This document shows, piece by piece, positions 18,310 to 27,871 of a DNA stretch of 64,000 bases; position 1 is the first letter of the stretch; each line of letters opens with the position of its first letter. The translations under genes and the position numbers were made by a program. The DNA is from Pseudokineococcus lusitanus. Its GTDB lineage: Bacteria; Actinomycetota; Actinomycetes; Actinomycetales; Quadrisphaeraceae. The DNA lies in NCBI RefSeq assembly GCF_003751265.1, contig NZ_RJKN01000003.1:124001-188000 (forward strand), read 5' to 3'. The notes below the pieces were generated by a model, which was not told the DNA's origin, made no database searches, and saw only the letters and a list, made by a program, of their open reading frames with translations.

Positions 18310-19500
18310 TCAGGCGCGGTCGCGCGTCCCGAGCGTCACCGGGGTCGGACCGCCCGCGGGCGCGGCGGCCGCCGGCTGCGCGAGGTCCGCCGCCGCGAGC
18401 TGGCCGCAGGCGCCGTCGATGTCGCGGCCGCGGGTGTCGCGCACGGTCGTGGGGATGCCGTGGGCGCGGAGGCGCTCGACGAAGGTCCGCTCGACCCTCG
18501 GGTCCGAGGCCGTCCAGCGGGAGCCCGGCGTCGGGTTGAGCGGGATGGGGTTGACGTGCACCCAGCCGCGGCCGCGCCGGTTGAGCTCGGTCCCGAGCTT
18601 GTCGGCCCGCCAGGCGTGGTCGTTGACGTCGCGGATGAGGGCGTACTCGATGCTCACCCGGCGCCCCGTGGCGTCGAAGTAGGCGCGGGCGGCGTCGAGG
18701 GCCTGCCCGACCTTCCACCGCGTGTTGATGGGGACGAGCTCGTCGCGCAGCTCGTCGTCCGGCGCGTGGAGGCTCAGGGCGAGGGTCATGGGGATGCCCT
18801 CGGCGGCGAGCTTCTCGACGGCGGGCACGAGCCCGACGGTCGACATCGTGATGCCGCGCGCCGACAGCCCGAGGCCCTCGGGGGCCGGGTCGACCATCCG
18901 ACGCACGGCGGCCAGCGCCGCCTTGTAGTTGGCGAGCGCCTCCCCCATGCCCATGAAGACGACGTTGCTGACGCGCGGGGCGTCCGGGCCGGTGCCGTGG
19001 CGCTCGGCGAGGGAGCGCTGCGCGGCGACGACCTGCTCGACGACCTCGGCCGTCGAGAGGTTGCGGGTCAGGCCCGCCTGGCCCGTCGCGCAGAAGGGGC
19101 AGTTCATGCCGCAGCCCGCCTGGCTCGACAGGCACAGCGTCGTGCGGCCCGAGTACTCCATGAGGACGCTCTCGACGAGGGCGCCGTCGTGCAGGCGCCA
19201 CAGCGTCTTCCGCGTGGCGCCGCCGTCGGCGACCATCTCGCGCACGGGCGTGAGCAGCGTGGGCATCAGCGCCGCGACGAGCTCGTCGCGGCCCTTGGCC
19301 GGCAGGTCCGTCATGAGCGCGGGGTCGCTCGTGTGCCGCTCGAAGTAGTGGCGCGAGAGCTGCTTGGCGCGGAAGGCCGGCAGCCCGAGCTCCGCGACGA
19401 CGGCGGCGCGCTCGTCGGCGGTGAGGTCGGCGAGGTGGCGCGGCGGCTTGCCGCGGCGGGGGGCGGAGAAGGTCAGCTGACCGGGGGCGGGCGCAGTCAT
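18310..19500 (-). CDS. rlmN: Dual-specificity 23S rRNA / tRNA adenine-C2 methyltransferase
   Basis: A radical-SAM enzyme that methylates A2503 of 23S rRNA and A37 of some tRNAs. In 396 residues: N-terminal accessory domain ([15 protein letters not shown]), the radical-SAM cluster motif [15 protein letters not shown] (CxxxCxxC), [13 protein letters not shown], the SAM-binding [10 protein letters not shown] and [18 protein letters not shown], and the catalytic Cys near the end in [18 protein letters not shown] three bases before the ATG at 19500 fixes the start. It is divergent from the ArsR-like gene. Confidence 0.96.
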   Translation of the reverse strand: MTAPAPGQLTFSAPRRGKPPRHLADLTADERAAVVAELGLPAFRAKQLSRHYFERHTSDPALMTDLPAKGRDELVAALMPTLLTPVREMVADGGATRKTLWRLHDGALVESVLMEYSGRTTLCLSSQAGCGMNCPFCATGQAGLTRNLSTAEVVEQVVAAQRSLAERHGTGPDAPRVSNVVFMGMGEALANYKAALAAVRRMVDPAPEGLGLSARGITMSTVGLVPAVEKLAAEGIPMTLALSLHAPDDELRDELVPINTRWKVGQALDAARAYFDATGRRVSIEYALIRDVNDHAWRADKLGTELNRRGRGWVHVNPIPLNPTPGSRWTASDPRVERTFVERLRAHGIPTTVRDTRGRDIDGACGQLAAADLAQPAAAAPAGGPTPVTLGTRDRA

Positions 19501-19530
19501 GGCCCCTCCAGGGTCGCACGGCACCGACCC

Positions 19531-19567
19531 CCGACGTGATGCCGTCGACTCGACGGTTTGACGTCGG
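19531..19567. promoter_or_regulatory. 37-bp nested dyad, probable operator of the ArsR-like regulator
   Basis: Two perfect nested inverted repeats share one centre at 19549: CCGACGT/ACGTCGG outside and CCGTCGA/TCGACGG inside, with four-base gaps. The dyad overlaps the -35 of the downstream promoter, where a bound repressor would block transcription. It lies in the 92-base divergent region between rlmN and the regulator. Confidence 0.6.
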
Positions 19568-19586
19568 AGCGTCGGGACGCCACGGT
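19558..19586 (+). promoter_or_regulatory. Promoter TTGACG-N17-CACGGT of the leaderless ArsR-like gene
   Basis: A -35 TTGACG (19558-19563), exactly 17 bases and a -10 CACGGT (19581-19586) lie six bases before the GTG at 19593. It is the only leaderless-type promoter in the window with a clear -35. Confidence 0.6.
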
Positions 19587-19592
19587 GGTCCC

Positions 19593-20117
19593 GTGACCGA
19601 CCGTCTCGACGACCTCGAGCGACGGCTCGCCGCCCTCGAGGCGCGGGCCGCCGCGCCGACCGCCCCCGGGACGTCGCCCGACGACGCCGGCGGACCCGGC
19701 GGCGGCGCGTTCTGGGCGCTCGACCGGCTCCGCGACCTCGCCGGCGGGGACGGCGGCGTCCTCGTCACCGGCACGGTGCCCCTGCCCACGGGCGGGCGCG
19801 CCGAGTGGCAGGAGGGCGTCCCCGCGGCGGGGCTGCTCGACGACGACTGGGAGCCCACCGCGGACGTGCTCGCGGCGCTGGGGTCCCCGGTGCGCCTGCG
19901 GCTGCTGCAGGCGGTCCTCGCGGGCACCGCCACCACCGCCGGCGCCCTCACCGACCTGCCCGGCGTCGGCACGACGGGCCAGACCAACCACCACCTGCGG
20001 CGGCTCGTCGCCGCCGGCTGGCTGCGCCCGGCCGGGGGCGCGGCGCGCGGCGCCTACGAGGTGCCGCTCCCCCGCGTCGTCCCGCTCCTCGCCGTCCTCG
20101 CGATGTGCCGCCGCTGA
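19593..20117 (+). CDS. ArsR-like winged-helix regulator
   Basis: A 174-residue DNA-binding protein. An N-terminal coiled-coil stretch ([17 protein letters not shown]) is followed by a Gly/Pro/Ala linker and a helical winged-helix domain: [20 protein letters not shown], then [20 protein letters not shown] as recognition helix, and a wing [18 protein letters not shown]. This is the ArsR/DUF5937-like order, with no obvious metal-binding cysteines. It probably binds the nested dyad in its own promoter. The serine hydrolase and membrane protein follow within 60 bases and are likely its targets or partners. Confidence 0.82.
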   Translation: MTDRLDDLERRLAALEARAAAPTAPGTSPDDAGGPGGGAFWALDRLRDLAGGDGGVLVTGTVPLPTGGRAEWQEGVPAAGLLDDDWEPTADVLAALGSPVRLRLLQAVLAGTATTAGALTDLPGVGTTGQTNHHLRRLVAAGWLRPAGGAARGAYEVPLPRVVPLLAVLAMCRR

Positions 20118-20176
20118 CCCGGCGACGACCGACCGGCCCCACCCGCCCCCACCGCCCCCACCGCCCGGGAGACGCC

Positions 20177-21316
20177 GTGCCCCGCACCCGCCGGACCACC
20201 ACCGCGATCGCCGCGCTCGCCGTCGCCGCCGTCCTCGGCGGGGCCGCGACGCTGCTCGTGGGCCCCCGCCCCCCGTCGCTCGACGGCGCGTCCGTCACCG
20301 GGGACGCGGCCCTCGCGGAGGACCTCCTCGCGGCGCTCGGGCCGGACGGCGTCCGCGCGGCGTCGGTCGCCGTCGTGGACCTCGCCGCCCCGGCCGACGA
20401 GCGGGTGCGCACGGCCGCCGTCGGCGTGCTCGACGACGACGGCGCCCCGGTGCGGCCCGGCACGCCCTTCGAGACCGGCTCGGTGGCCAAGGCCCTCGAC
20501 GGCCTGCTGCTCGCCGAGATGCTCGCGGCCGGCGAGGTGCGGCTCGACGAGCCCGTCGCCGACCTCGTCCCCGGGACGGCCCTGGCCGAGGACGGCGGCG
20601 CGACGCTCGGCGAGCTGGCCACCCACCGGTCGGGCCTGCCGCGGCTGCCGGCGTCGATGCTGCTGACGAGCCCGGTGCTGCGCGTGACGGGCGGCGACCC
20701 CTACACCGGCGGCCCCGCCGACGTCCTCGACGCCGCCGGGCGCGCCGGCGCCCCGGGCGGGGCCGGGCCCCGCTACTCCAACCTCGGGGCGGCCGCGCTG
20801 GGCCAAGCCCTCGCCGCCCGCGCCGGCGTCCCGTGGGACGAGCTCCTCGCGGCGCGCGTGCTGGGCCCGGCGGGGCTGACGGCGACGACCGTGGCCACCG
20901 CGCCCGACGAGGTGCCGGCCGACGGCGCCCGCCCCGTCACCGCCGCGGGGCGCGACGTCGCCCCGTGGGTCGCCGAGGGCTGGGCGCCCGCGGGCGTCGG
21001 CACGTGGTCGACGGCCGAGGACCTCGGCCGGCTCGCGCTCGGCCTGCTCGAGGGCACCGCGCCCGGCGCCGCGGCGCTCGACCCCGTGGACGACGACCCC
21101 GCCCGGGCGGACGAGGGCCTCCTCTGGGTCGTCGGCGCGGGCGCGGACCACCCGGAGGTGGTGTGGCACAACGGCGGCACCGGCGGGACCTCGACGTTCG
21201 TGGGCCTCGACCGCGGGGCGGGCCGAGCCGTCGTCGTCCTCGCGACGACCGACCGCACCGTCGACGACGCCGCCCTCGCGGTGCTCGCCGGCACCGGCGA
21301 CGAGGTCACCCGGTGA
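20177..21316 (+). CDS. Serine hydrolase, beta-lactamase class C / PBP-like
   Basis: A 379-residue exported protein: an N-terminal hydrophobic anchor or signal (TTTAIAALAVAAVLGGAATLL), then a class C/DD-peptidase-type domain. Motifs are FETGSVAKALDGLLL (the SxxK, Ser near 101), RYSNLGAAALGQ (YxN) and VWHNGGTGGTSTFVG (HxG-like third motif). The class covers esterases, D-amino-acid peptidases and regulators as well as true beta-lactamases, so the substrate is unknown. GGGAG precedes the GTG. It lies after the ArsR-like gene and overlaps the next gene by four bases. Confidence 0.86.
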   Translation: MPRTRRTTTAIAALAVAAVLGGAATLLVGPRPPSLDGASVTGDAALAEDLLAALGPDGVRAASVAVVDLAAPADERVRTAAVGVLDDDGAPVRPGTPFETGSVAKALDGLLLAEMLAAGEVRLDEPVADLVPGTALAEDGGATLGELATHRSGLPRLPASMLLTSPVLRVTGGDPYTGGPADVLDAAGRAGAPGGAGPRYSNLGAAALGQALAARAGVPWDELLAARVLGPAGLTATTVATAPDEVPADGARPVTAAGRDVAPWVAEGWAPAGVGTWSTAEDLGRLALGLLEGTAPGAAALDPVDDDPARADEGLLWVVGAGADHPEVVWHNGGTGGTSTFVGLDRGAGRAVVVLATTDRTVDDAALAVLAGTGDEVTR

Positions 21317-21717
21317 GCGCGGTCCTGGCGGCCCTGCCCGTCCTCGTCATGCTCGGCCTCACCGTCCCGTCCGGCGTCGCGGCCTGGCGGCTGGTGCAGG
21401 GCGCCGACCCCGCGAGCCGTCCCGCACCGCTCGCCGACCGCGCCGACGCCGTGGAGCGGACCGGCCTCGGCGTCGTCGGCCTGGCCCTCGGCGCCGTCGG
21501 CGCGTGGCAGCAGCTGCCCGTGCCGCTGTGGGGGCTCGCCGCCACGGCGGTCGCCCTCGTCCCCGTGGCCGCCGTCCTGCGGTGGCGTGACCTGCCCGGC
21601 GTCGCGGCGGACGCCCGCGGACGCCGCCGCCCCCGTGCGCGGCTGGCCTCCACCGCCGTCTCCGGGGCGCTCGGCCTCGCCGCGGCGGCGGCCCTCACCG
21701 GCGCGCTCGCGGGCTGA
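21313..21717 (+). CDS. Small integral membrane protein, unknown function
   Basis: A 134-residue protein with four predicted membrane helices (about 2-24, 50-64, 70-88 and 110-132) and a basic loop GRRRPRAR. No family was recognised. It is translationally coupled to the serine hydrolase (GTGA), so a shared function such as anchoring or signalling is likely but unproven. Confidence 0.65.
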   Translation: MSAVLAALPVLVMLGLTVPSGVAAWRLVQGADPASRPAPLADRADAVERTGLGVVGLALGAVGAWQQLPVPLWGLAATAVALVPVAAVLRWRDLPGVAADARGRRRPRARLASTAVSGALGLAAAAALTGALAG

Positions 21718-21794
21718 CGGCACGCCGCGCCCGTCGACGACCGGTGCACCACGATGGCGGCGCCCCGTCGCCCGACCCCCGAGGAGCCCCCGCC

Positions 21795-22439
21795 GTGACC
21801 GACCTCGTCGTCGTCCCCGCCACCGCCACGGACGTCCCCGAGCTGGCCGGCGTGCTGGCGCAGGCCTTCACGGGCGACCCCATGTCCGCGGCGCTCCTCG
21901 GGCGGCCCGCGACCGGGCCCGACGCCGCGGCGCGGCTCCGCCACCTGCACGCCGCCCTCCTGCGCTCGGGGCCGCTGCGGCACGGGGCCGTCGACGTCGT
22001 CCGGCGGGCCGGCGGGGGTCCCGCGCTCGGCGTCGCCGCCTGGCAGGCCCCCGGCGGCGGCGGCTCGCTGCGCGACGAGGTGCGGGAGGCCCGCGCCTTC
22101 GTGCGGGCGCTCGGCGCGCGCCGCCTCCCGGAGGCGCTGCGCCAGCAGGCCGTGCTCGCACGGCACCGCCCCCGCCACCCGCACTGGTACCTGCTCGAGG
22201 TCGGCGTCGCGGACGGCGCCCGCGGGCTCGGCGTCGGCTCGCTCCTGCTCGGCCACCGGCTCGCCGCGCTCGACGCGGAGGGGCAGGCCGCCTACCTCGA
22301 GGCGTCGACGCCGCGCAGCGCCGCGCTCTACGCCCGGCTGGGCTTCGTGCGGCTCGGCCCGGTCCGGGGCCTGCCGACGCCCACGCCGCCGACGTCGATG
22401 TGGCGCCCCGCGGGCGTGCCGCCCCGGAACAGGTCCTAG
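21795..22439 (+). CDS. GNAT family N-acetyltransferase
   Basis: A 214-residue acetyltransferase: LAGVLAQAFTGDPMSAALLG at the start, HWYLLEVGVADGARGLGVGSLLL with the acetyl-CoA loop (ARGLGVG), and YLEASTPRSAALYARLGFVRLG near the end. These features match the GNAT group of puromycin-acetyltransferase-like or unknown-substrate enzymes. GAGGAG nine bases before the GTG supports the start. Its stop codon overlaps that of the convergent phosphatase gene in CTAG (22436-22439). Confidence 0.88.
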   Translation: MTDLVVVPATATDVPELAGVLAQAFTGDPMSAALLGRPATGPDAAARLRHLHAALLRSGPLRHGAVDVVRRAGGGPALGVAAWQAPGGGGSLRDEVREARAFVRALGARRLPEALRQQAVLARHRPRHPHWYLLEVGVADGARGLGVGSLLLGHRLAALDAEGQAAYLEASTPRSAALYARLGFVRLGPVRGLPTPTPPTSMWRPAGVPPRNRS

Positions 22440-23086
22440 ACGTCCCGGGGCTGGGCCCGCCAGGCCCCCCAGCGCCGCACGAGCTCGCCGCCGGCGACGA
22501 CGCACACGTCCGGCAGCGTGAGCCGCTCCCAGGCGTAGAGGTCGACCGGCCGGCCCGTGAGCGCGGCGACGAGCAGGGTCCAGGCCGTGCCGTGCCCGAC
22601 GAGGACGAGGTCGCGGTGGCCGTCGGCCCCCGCCGCGTCGAGGTGCGTCAGGGCGGCGGTGACGACGCGCTCCCGCGTCGACTCCCCCGTCTCCCAGCCG
22701 GGCGCCGAGGGGTGCTCCAGCGCCACGAGGGAGCGGTGGATGCGCACGGCGTAGTCGTCGAGCCACCCCGCGGGACGGGCCTGCTCGCGCAGGTCGGCGT
22801 CGGTGCCGACGGGCTCGTCGGTCAGCAGCGCCGCGGTCTCGCGGGCCTTCGGCTCGGCCGAGCTGACCCAGCGGGCGCCGGGCGGCAGCACGCCGGCGTC
22901 GCGCAGCGCGTGGACCGCGTCGACCTTCGACGGGTCGAGGGACCACGACGACGGCGCCTGCGCCGGGTCGACGAGGGGTGCGCCGTGGCGCACGAGGTGG
23001 AGGGTGACGTGGCGCCCCTCGTCGGCCCGCCGCGGCTCGGTCGTCGGCCCCGGCAGGTCGGCGACCGGGCCCGTGCCGGCGCTCAC
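22436..23086 (-). CDS. Histidine phosphatase family protein
   Basis: A 216-residue phosphoglycerate-mutase-like phosphatase. The catalytic start LHLVRHGAPLVD (RHG) comes after a 30-residue extension; the second catalytic His is in LVLVGHGTAWTLLVAAL. The usual SSAEPKARETAALL (Arg/Glu) block is present. The substrate is unknown; members act on sugar phosphates, phosphoproteins or ribazole phosphate. The GTG overlaps the cdsA stop (GTGA). No other GTG or ATG lies closer to the catalytic motif, so the extension seems real. Confidence 0.87.
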   Translation of the reverse strand: MSAGTGPVADLPGPTTEPRRADEGRHVTLHLVRHGAPLVDPAQAPSSWSLDPSKVDAVHALRDAGVLPPGARWVSSAEPKARETAALLTDEPVGTDADLREQARPAGWLDDYAVRIHRSLVALEHPSAPGWETGESTRERVVTAALTHLDAAGADGHRDLVLVGHGTAWTLLVAALTGRPVDLYAWERLTLPDVCVVAGGELVRRWGAWRAQPRDV

Positions 23087-24123
23087 GCCGGCACCAGGAG
23101 CTGGAGCACGAGCCAGGCGGCCGGCGCGGTGACGAGGAGCGAGTCGAGACGGTCCATCACGCCGCCGTGGCCCGGCAGCGTCGTCCCCATGTCCTTGATG
23201 CCGAGGTCCCGCTTGAGCATCGACTCGGCGAGGTCGCCGAAGGTGGCGGTGAGGCCGACGAGGGCCCCGAGGACCGCACCGGCCCACCACGGCCCGTCGA
23301 GGAGGACGGCGACGAGCGCGGCGCCGACGACGATCGACAGCCCGACCGAGCCCGCCAGCCCCTCCCACGACTTCTTGGGGCTCACCGACGGCGCCAGCGG
23401 GTGCCGTCCCCAGACGACGCCCGCGGCGTACCCGCCGACGTCGCTCGCGACGACCGCCGCGAGGAAGACGAGGACCCGCATCTCGCCGTCCGGCTCGGCG
23501 AGCATGAGTGCCGCGAAGGCCGCGAGGAGCGGGAGCCACGACAGGACGAGGACGCCGGCGGCGACGTCGCGCACCGCGCCGTCGCGGCCCTCGGCGACCC
23601 GCCAGCCGACGACGACGAGCACCGTCAGCCCGTGGACGACGACGGCCGCCTCCGGCCCCACGACGTAGGCGCCGACGACGAGGAGGGACCCGCCGACGAC
23701 GACGGGCACGCGCGGCGCCCGCAGCCCGCGGCCGGCGAGGGCGGCGGACACCTCGAGGCACCCGACGGCGACGGCCACGACGACGAGGGCGAGGAAGACG
23801 TCCTTGACGACGAGCAGCGACCCCAGGGCGAGCACGCCCAGCCCGACGCCGACGCCGATGGCCGCCGGCAGGTCCCGACCGGCGCTGCGCCGGCGGGGTG
23901 CGGCGGGCGGCGTCGGGCCCGGCACGACGTGCGGGACCGGCGTCACGCCGGGCGACGGGTGGACGGCGGTCGTCGGCGCGGCGTGGCGGCCGGGGACGGC
24001 GGAGGGCGCCCCGCCGGTCGGCGGTGCGTCGGGGGCGGGCTCGTCGGGGGCCACGGGTTCTCCTGGGTCGTCAGCCCCGGCCGGCGTCGTCGGCGGCGGG
24101 GACGGGCGGCGGTCGCGGCTCAC
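23083..24123 (-). CDS. cdsA: Phosphatidate cytidylyltransferase
   Basis: CdsA makes CDP-diacylglycerol from phosphatidate and CTP for phospholipid synthesis. The 346-residue protein has a Pro-rich cytoplasmic N-terminus of about 75 residues, at least seven membrane helices, [16 protein letters not shown], the conserved [11 protein letters not shown], and the signature ending [19 protein letters not shown] with MDRLDSLL. Its GTG overlaps the frr stop. The frr–cdsA–rlmN order is the usual actinobacterial one. Confidence 0.95.
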   Translation of the reverse strand: MSRDRRPSPPPTTPAGADDPGEPVAPDEPAPDAPPTGGAPSAVPGRHAAPTTAVHPSPGVTPVPHVVPGPTPPAAPRRRSAGRDLPAAIGVGVGLGVLALGSLLVVKDVFLALVVVAVAVGCLEVSAALAGRGLRAPRVPVVVGGSLLVVGAYVVGPEAAVVVHGLTVLVVVGWRVAEGRDGAVRDVAAGVLVLSWLPLLAAFAALMLAEPDGEMRVLVFLAAVVASDVGGYAAGVVWGRHPLAPSVSPKKSWEGLAGSVGLSIVVGAALVAVLLDGPWWAGAVLGALVGLTATFGDLAESMLKRDLGIKDMGTTLPGHGGVMDRLDSLLVTAPAAWLVLQLLVPA

Positions 24124-24677
24124 ACGTCGAGGAGGTCGGTCTCCTTGCGCTTGAGCAGCTCGTCGATGGCGTCGACGTGGCTCTTCGTGAGGCGCTCGAG
24201 CTCCTTCTCCGCGCGGGCCACCTCGTCCTCGCCCGCCTCGCCGTCCTTGACGATGCGGTCGAGCTCCTCCTTGGCCTTGCGGCGCACGCTCCGGACGGTG
24301 ACCTTGCCGTCCTCGCCCTTCGTGCGGGCGAGCTTGACGTAGTCCCGGCGGCGCTCGGCGGTCAGCTCCGGCATCTGCAGGCGGATGACGTTGCCGTCGT
24401 TGCTCGGGTTGACGCCGAGGTCGGAGTCGCGCAGGGCCCGCTCGACGGCGCCGAGGATGCTGCGGTCGAAGGGGCTGACGAGGACCGTCCGCGCCTCGGG
24501 GGCCTGGACGGAGGCGAGCTGCTGGAGCGGCGTCGCCGCGCCGTAGTACTCGACCATGACCTTGGAGAACATCGCCGGGTTGGCCCGGCCGGTGCGGATG
24601 GCCGCCAGGTCCTCCTTGGCGACGTCCACGGCGCGGTCCATCTTGTCCTCGGCCTCGAGGAGGGTGTCGTCGATCAC
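24120..24677 (-). CDS. frr: Ribosome recycling factor
   Basis: RRF splits post-termination ribosomes with EF-G. At 185 residues it has the normal length and motifs: [73 protein letters not shown] and [27 protein letters not shown] before the GTG at 24677 fixes the start. pyrH lies 118 bases upstream, with cdsA coupled downstream. Confidence 0.97.
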   Translation of the reverse strand: MIDDTLLEAEDKMDRAVDVAKEDLAAIRTGRANPAMFSKVMVEYYGAATPLQQLASVQAPEARTVLVSPFDRSILGAVERALRDSDLGVNPSNDGNVIRLQMPELTAERRRDYVKLARTKGEDGKVTVRSVRRKAKEELDRIVKDGEAGEDEVARAEKELERLTKSHVDAIDELLKRKETDLLDV

Positions 24678-24795
24678 TGGTGCTCCTTCGTCCCCGGGCC
24701 TTCCGGTGGTCCGGGCGCCCTCGTCGTCGCTTCGCTGCTCGTGCGGCCGTGCGGCGCCGCACGTCCCGTCGGCGTCCGACGGGGCGGGCGGGCCG

Positions 24796-25557
24796 TCAGC
24801 CGGCCTCGACGAGCGTGCCGATCCTCTCACCCCGCAGCGCCGCCGCCACGTCACCGTCCTCCATGCCGAAGACGACCATCGGCAGGCGGTTGTCCATGCA
24901 GAGGCTGAAGGCCGTGGCGTCGAGGACCTTGAGGCCGCGCGCGAGGGCGTCCGCGTAGGTGAGGTGCTCGATGCGGGTGGCCGTCGGGTCCAGGCGCGGG
25001 TCGGCCGTGTAGACGCCGTCGACGCCGTTCTTCGCCATGAGGACGACGTCGGAGCGCGTCTCGAGCGCCCGCTGCGCGGCCACGGTGTCGGTCGAGAAGA
25101 AGGGCAGGCCGGCGCCGGCGCCGAAGATGACGACGCGCCCCTTCTCGAGGTGGCGGATGGCGCGGCGCGGCACGTAGGGCTCGGCCACCTGCCCCATCGT
25201 GATCGCGCTCTGGACGCGGGTCTCGACGCCGTGCTGCTCGAGGAAGTCCTGGAGCGCCAGGCTGTTCATCACCGTGCCGAGCATGCCCATGTAGTCCGCC
25301 CGCGAGCGGTCCATGCCCCGCTGCGACAGCTCGGCGCCGCGGAAGAAGTTGCCGCCGCCGACGACGACGGACACCTGCACGCCCTCGGCGACGGGCCCGG
25401 CGATCTCCGAGGCCACGCGGTTGACGACGTCGGGGTCGACCCCGGTCGCGCCGCCGCCGAAGGTCTCGCCCGAGAGCTTGAGGAGCACGCGGCGCGGGCG
25501 TGCCTGCGGGGCGCCGTCGGCGGCGGGGGCGAGCGGGGCGGGGGGCTGCTGCGGCAC
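24796..25557 (-). CDS. pyrH: UMP kinase
   Basis: PyrH phosphorylates UMP with ATP in pyrimidine nucleotide synthesis. The 253-residue product carries [81 protein letters not shown] and [13 protein letters not shown], all typical of the hexameric bacterial enzyme. GAGGAGA before the GTG supports the start. The 273-base divergent gap to the hydrolase holds the pyrH promoter, but no element stands out. Confidence 0.97.
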   Translation of the reverse strand: MPQQPPAPLAPAADGAPQARPRRVLLKLSGETFGGGATGVDPDVVNRVASEIAGPVAEGVQVSVVVGGGNFFRGAELSQRGMDRSRADYMGMLGTVMNSLALQDFLEQHGVETRVQSAITMGQVAEPYVPRRAIRHLEKGRVVIFGAGAGLPFFSTDTVAAQRALETRSDVVLMAKNGVDGVYTADPRLDPTATRIEHLTYADALARGLKVLDATAFSLCMDNRLPMVVFGMEDGDVAAALRGERIGTLVEAG

Positions 25558-25830
25558 GGGTTCTCCTCGCCGGGCGCGCGCGGCGCACGGGGTGCAGGGA
25601 CGACGGTCGGACGGCCCGCGCGGGCGCCGCGGTGGCGGCACGGCAGGGACGGTGCTGGGGTGGCGCGACGGCACCGGGGTGCCTGCGGAGCGGCGGCCCG
25701 CCGGGCCCGACGAGGTCGGTCGGGGCCGCGGGAGCGGGCCCAGTGTGCCCGATCGGCACCACCCCCGGGCACCGCCCGGGCGACCGGGTGGCGCACGGCC
25801 GCCCGGCGACGGCGACGACGGAGGAACGGC

Positions 25831-26700
25831 ATGGCGGACGACGCGCACGGCTCGGGCGACGGTGCGGGGCCCGGCCCCGGGGACGGCGGGGCCGGGCGCC
25901 TGGCGCGGACCACGACGCCCGGACCGGGGCCCGGCGTCCCCGTCGTCGTGCTGCTGCACGCCTTCCCCCTCGACCGGTCGGTGTGGGACGACGTCGTGCC
26001 GCTGCTGGCGGCGCGCTGCCGCGTCGTCGCGCTGGACCTCCCCGGCCTCGGCGCCTCCCCCGTGCCGGCCGACGAGCCGGACCTCGACGTCGCGGTGCAG
26101 GGCGTCGTCGCAGCGCTCGACGAGGAGGACGCGGCGTCGTCCGCCGTCGTCGTCGGCCTCTCGACGGGCGGCTACGTCGCCGCCCGGATGGTCGGCCTCG
26201 CGCCGGAGCGCGTGGCGGGCCTCGGCCTCCTGGGGACGACGACGCGCGTGGGCCCGCCCGACGATCCGGACGAGCGGCGCGCCACGGCCTCGCAGGTCCT
26301 CGGCGCCGAGGGCCTCGACGCCGTCATGGGCTCGGTCGACGAGGGGCTGTCCGAGGCGGCCCGCCGCGAGCGGCCGGACCTCGTGGAGCGGGTGCGCTCG
26401 TCGATCGCCGCGCAGCGCCCCGAGGGCGTCGCGTGGGTGGCCCGCGCGCTGGCCGCCCGGCACGACACGACCGACGCCCTCGTCGGCTTCCCCGGACCGG
26501 TGCTCCTGCTCTTCGGCGAGCACGACGCCGCGACGCCGCCGGAGGTCCGCGGCCGTGAGCTGCACGGGGCCCGCCCCGACGCCCGCGTCGTCGTCGTCCC
26601 CGGCTCGGGGCACCTGACGGCGCTCGAGGCGCCGGAGGCGGTCGCCGCGGCGGTGCTGGAGCTCGTCGACGCCGCCGGCCTGGGCGGCGCGGGCGCCTGA
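25831..26700 (+). CDS. Alpha/beta-fold hydrolase
   Basis: A 289-residue soluble hydrolase. After a Gly-rich N-terminus come [20 protein letters not shown] (oxyanion region), [13 protein letters not shown], the nucleophile elbow [14 protein letters not shown] (Ser), [15 protein letters not shown] (Asp) and [16 protein letters not shown] (His). It looks like the 3-oxoadipate enol-lactonase / esterase group, but no specific substrate can be named. GGAGGAA precedes the ATG. It is divergent from pyrH. Confidence 0.88.
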   Translation: MADDAHGSGDGAGPGPGDGGAGRLARTTTPGPGPGVPVVVLLHAFPLDRSVWDDVVPLLAARCRVVALDLPGLGASPVPADEPDLDVAVQGVVAALDEEDAASSAVVVGLSTGGYVAARMVGLAPERVAGLGLLGTTTRVGPPDDPDERRATASQVLGAEGLDAVMGSVDEGLSEAARRERPDLVERVRSSIAAQRPEGVAWVARALAARHDTTDALVGFPGPVLLLFGEHDAATPPEVRGRELHGARPDARVVVVPGSGHLTALEAPEAVAAAVLELVDAAGLGGAGA

Positions 26701-26703
26701 CCT

Positions 26704-26763
26704 CCCCCGACGTGTGACCTCGAAGGGCCTCACCACGCCCGCAGCCCCCGACGGGTGACCTCG
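26704..26763. repeat. Two direct copies of the CGACGTGTGACCTCG repeat, period 41 bp
   Basis: Copies at 26704-26722 and 26745-26763 match over 19 bases with one mismatch. They lie just after the hydrolase stop, before the tsf terminator. They share the CGACGTGTGACC core with the repeats at 12815, 14286 and 35326. Confidence 0.75.
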
Positions 26764-26838
26764 TCGGGCGGTCGCCGCGGCCGTGGCGCCGCCGTCGCGC
26801 GCGCCGCGCCGGCGTCGTCGGCCCAGCGGGCCAGGACG

Positions 26839-26879
26839 CGACGAGGCCCGCCGTCCCCGGGGGACGACGGGCCTCGTCG
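26839..26879 (-). terminator. Terminator hairpin after tsf
   Basis: CGACGAGGCCCG pairs with CGGGCCTCGTCG, and an inner CGTCCCC pairs with GGGGACG, with one mismatch between the stems. It lies 30 bases after the tsf stop, between convergent genes, so it may act in both directions. Confidence 0.8.
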
Positions 26880-26909
26880 GTGGTGCGTGCCGGCGGACCG
26901 GCGGACGTG

Positions 26910-27743
26910 TCAGGCGCCGGCGCCGACGCGGAAGCGCGCGAAGCCGGTGATCTCCACGCCGGCCTCCTTGGCGTAGCCGCCGACGGTCTTCTTGCTCTCC
27001 TTGGCGAACGCCTGCTCGAGCAGGACGTTCTCCTTGAAGTAGCCGTTGACCCGGCCCTCGATGATCTTGGGCATGGCCTGCTCCGGGCGGCCCTCCTCGC
27101 GGGCGGTCTCCTCGGCGAGGCGACGCTCGTTGGCGACGACCTCCTCGGAGACCTCGTCGCGGCTGAGGACCGTGGGGCTCATGGCCGCCGCGTGCATGGC
27201 GACGTCGCGGCCGACCTCGGACGCGCGCTCGCCGCTGGCGGCGACGACGGCGCCGATCTGCGGGGGCAGGTCGGGGCTCGTGCGGTGGAGGTAGGAGACG
27301 ACCGTCTCGCCCTCGACCCGGGCCACGCGACGGACCTCGATCTTCTCGCCGAGGTTGGCGTTGGCCTCGTCGAGGACCTGCTGGACGGTCTGGCCGTCGA
27401 GGTCCGAGGCGAGCAGCGACGCGGCGTCGGTCGCGCCGACGGCCACGGCCTGGTCGAGGACCTTCTGGGCCAGCTCGACGAAGCGGTCGCTCTTGGCGAC
27501 GAAGTCCGTCTCGCAGTTGACCTCGACGAGCGTGCCGACGCCGCCGTCGACGTGCGCGACGACGAGGCCGTTGGAGGCCGTGCGGCCCTCGCGCTTGGTG
27601 ACGCCCTTGAGGCCCTTGACGCGGAGGAACTCCTGCGCCGCGGCGAGGTCGCCGTCGGACTCCTCGAGCGCCTTCTTGCAGTCGAGCATGCCCGCGCCGG
27701 TGGACTCGCGGAGCGCCTTGATGTCAGCGGCGGTGTACGCCAT
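26910..27743 (-). CDS. tsf: Translation elongation factor Ts
   Basis: EF-Ts exchanges GDP for GTP on EF-Tu. The 277-residue product starts [20 protein letters not shown] and has the UBA-like domain, [17 protein letters not shown] (signature TDFVA), [19 protein letters not shown] and a C-terminal coiled module. GGAGAGAG precedes the ATG. It follows rpsB after 128 bases that contain a perfect 15-base-arm hairpin, so tsf may be partly uncoupled from rpsB. Confidence 0.97.
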   Translation of the reverse strand: MAYTAADIKALRESTGAGMLDCKKALEESDGDLAAAQEFLRVKGLKGVTKREGRTASNGLVVAHVDGGVGTLVEVNCETDFVAKSDRFVELAQKVLDQAVAVGATDAASLLASDLDGQTVQQVLDEANANLGEKIEVRRVARVEGETVVSYLHRTSPDLPPQIGAVVAASGERASEVGRDVAMHAAAMSPTVLSRDEVSEEVVANERRLAEETAREEGRPEQAMPKIIEGRVNGYFKENVLLEQAFAKESKKTVGGYAKEAGVEITGFARFRVGAGA

Positions 27744-27794
27744 GAGCTCTCTCTCCTGAGGGGTGGGAGGCGGGTGGAGCGGTGACGGCCCGCA

Positions 27795-27829
27795 CGCCGC
27801 GGCCCCCGGGGTCACCGGGGGCCGCGGCG
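27795..27829 (-). terminator. Perfect hairpin between rpsB and tsf
   Basis: Arms 27795-27809 and 27815-27829 (15 bases, perfect) with a five-base loop GGTCA. It stands between two genes that are normally cotranscribed, so it may be an attenuating or partial terminator, or a processing site. Confidence 0.65.
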
Positions 27830-27871
27830 TCGGGCGGGCCGGCCGCGCAGGTGCGCGGACGGCCGGGGGGA

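Noticed and set aside
20833-21312. Extended N-terminus for the small membrane protein at 21313
   Set aside because: The upstream in-frame stretch is a shadow of the serine hydrolase (Arg/Gly-rich), while the GTGA overlap gives a natural start.
20177-21316. Calling the serine hydrolase an antibiotic-resistance beta-lactamase
   Set aside because: The SxxK, YxN and HxG-type motifs are shared with esterases and peptidases, and nothing in the context shows beta-lactam hydrolysis.
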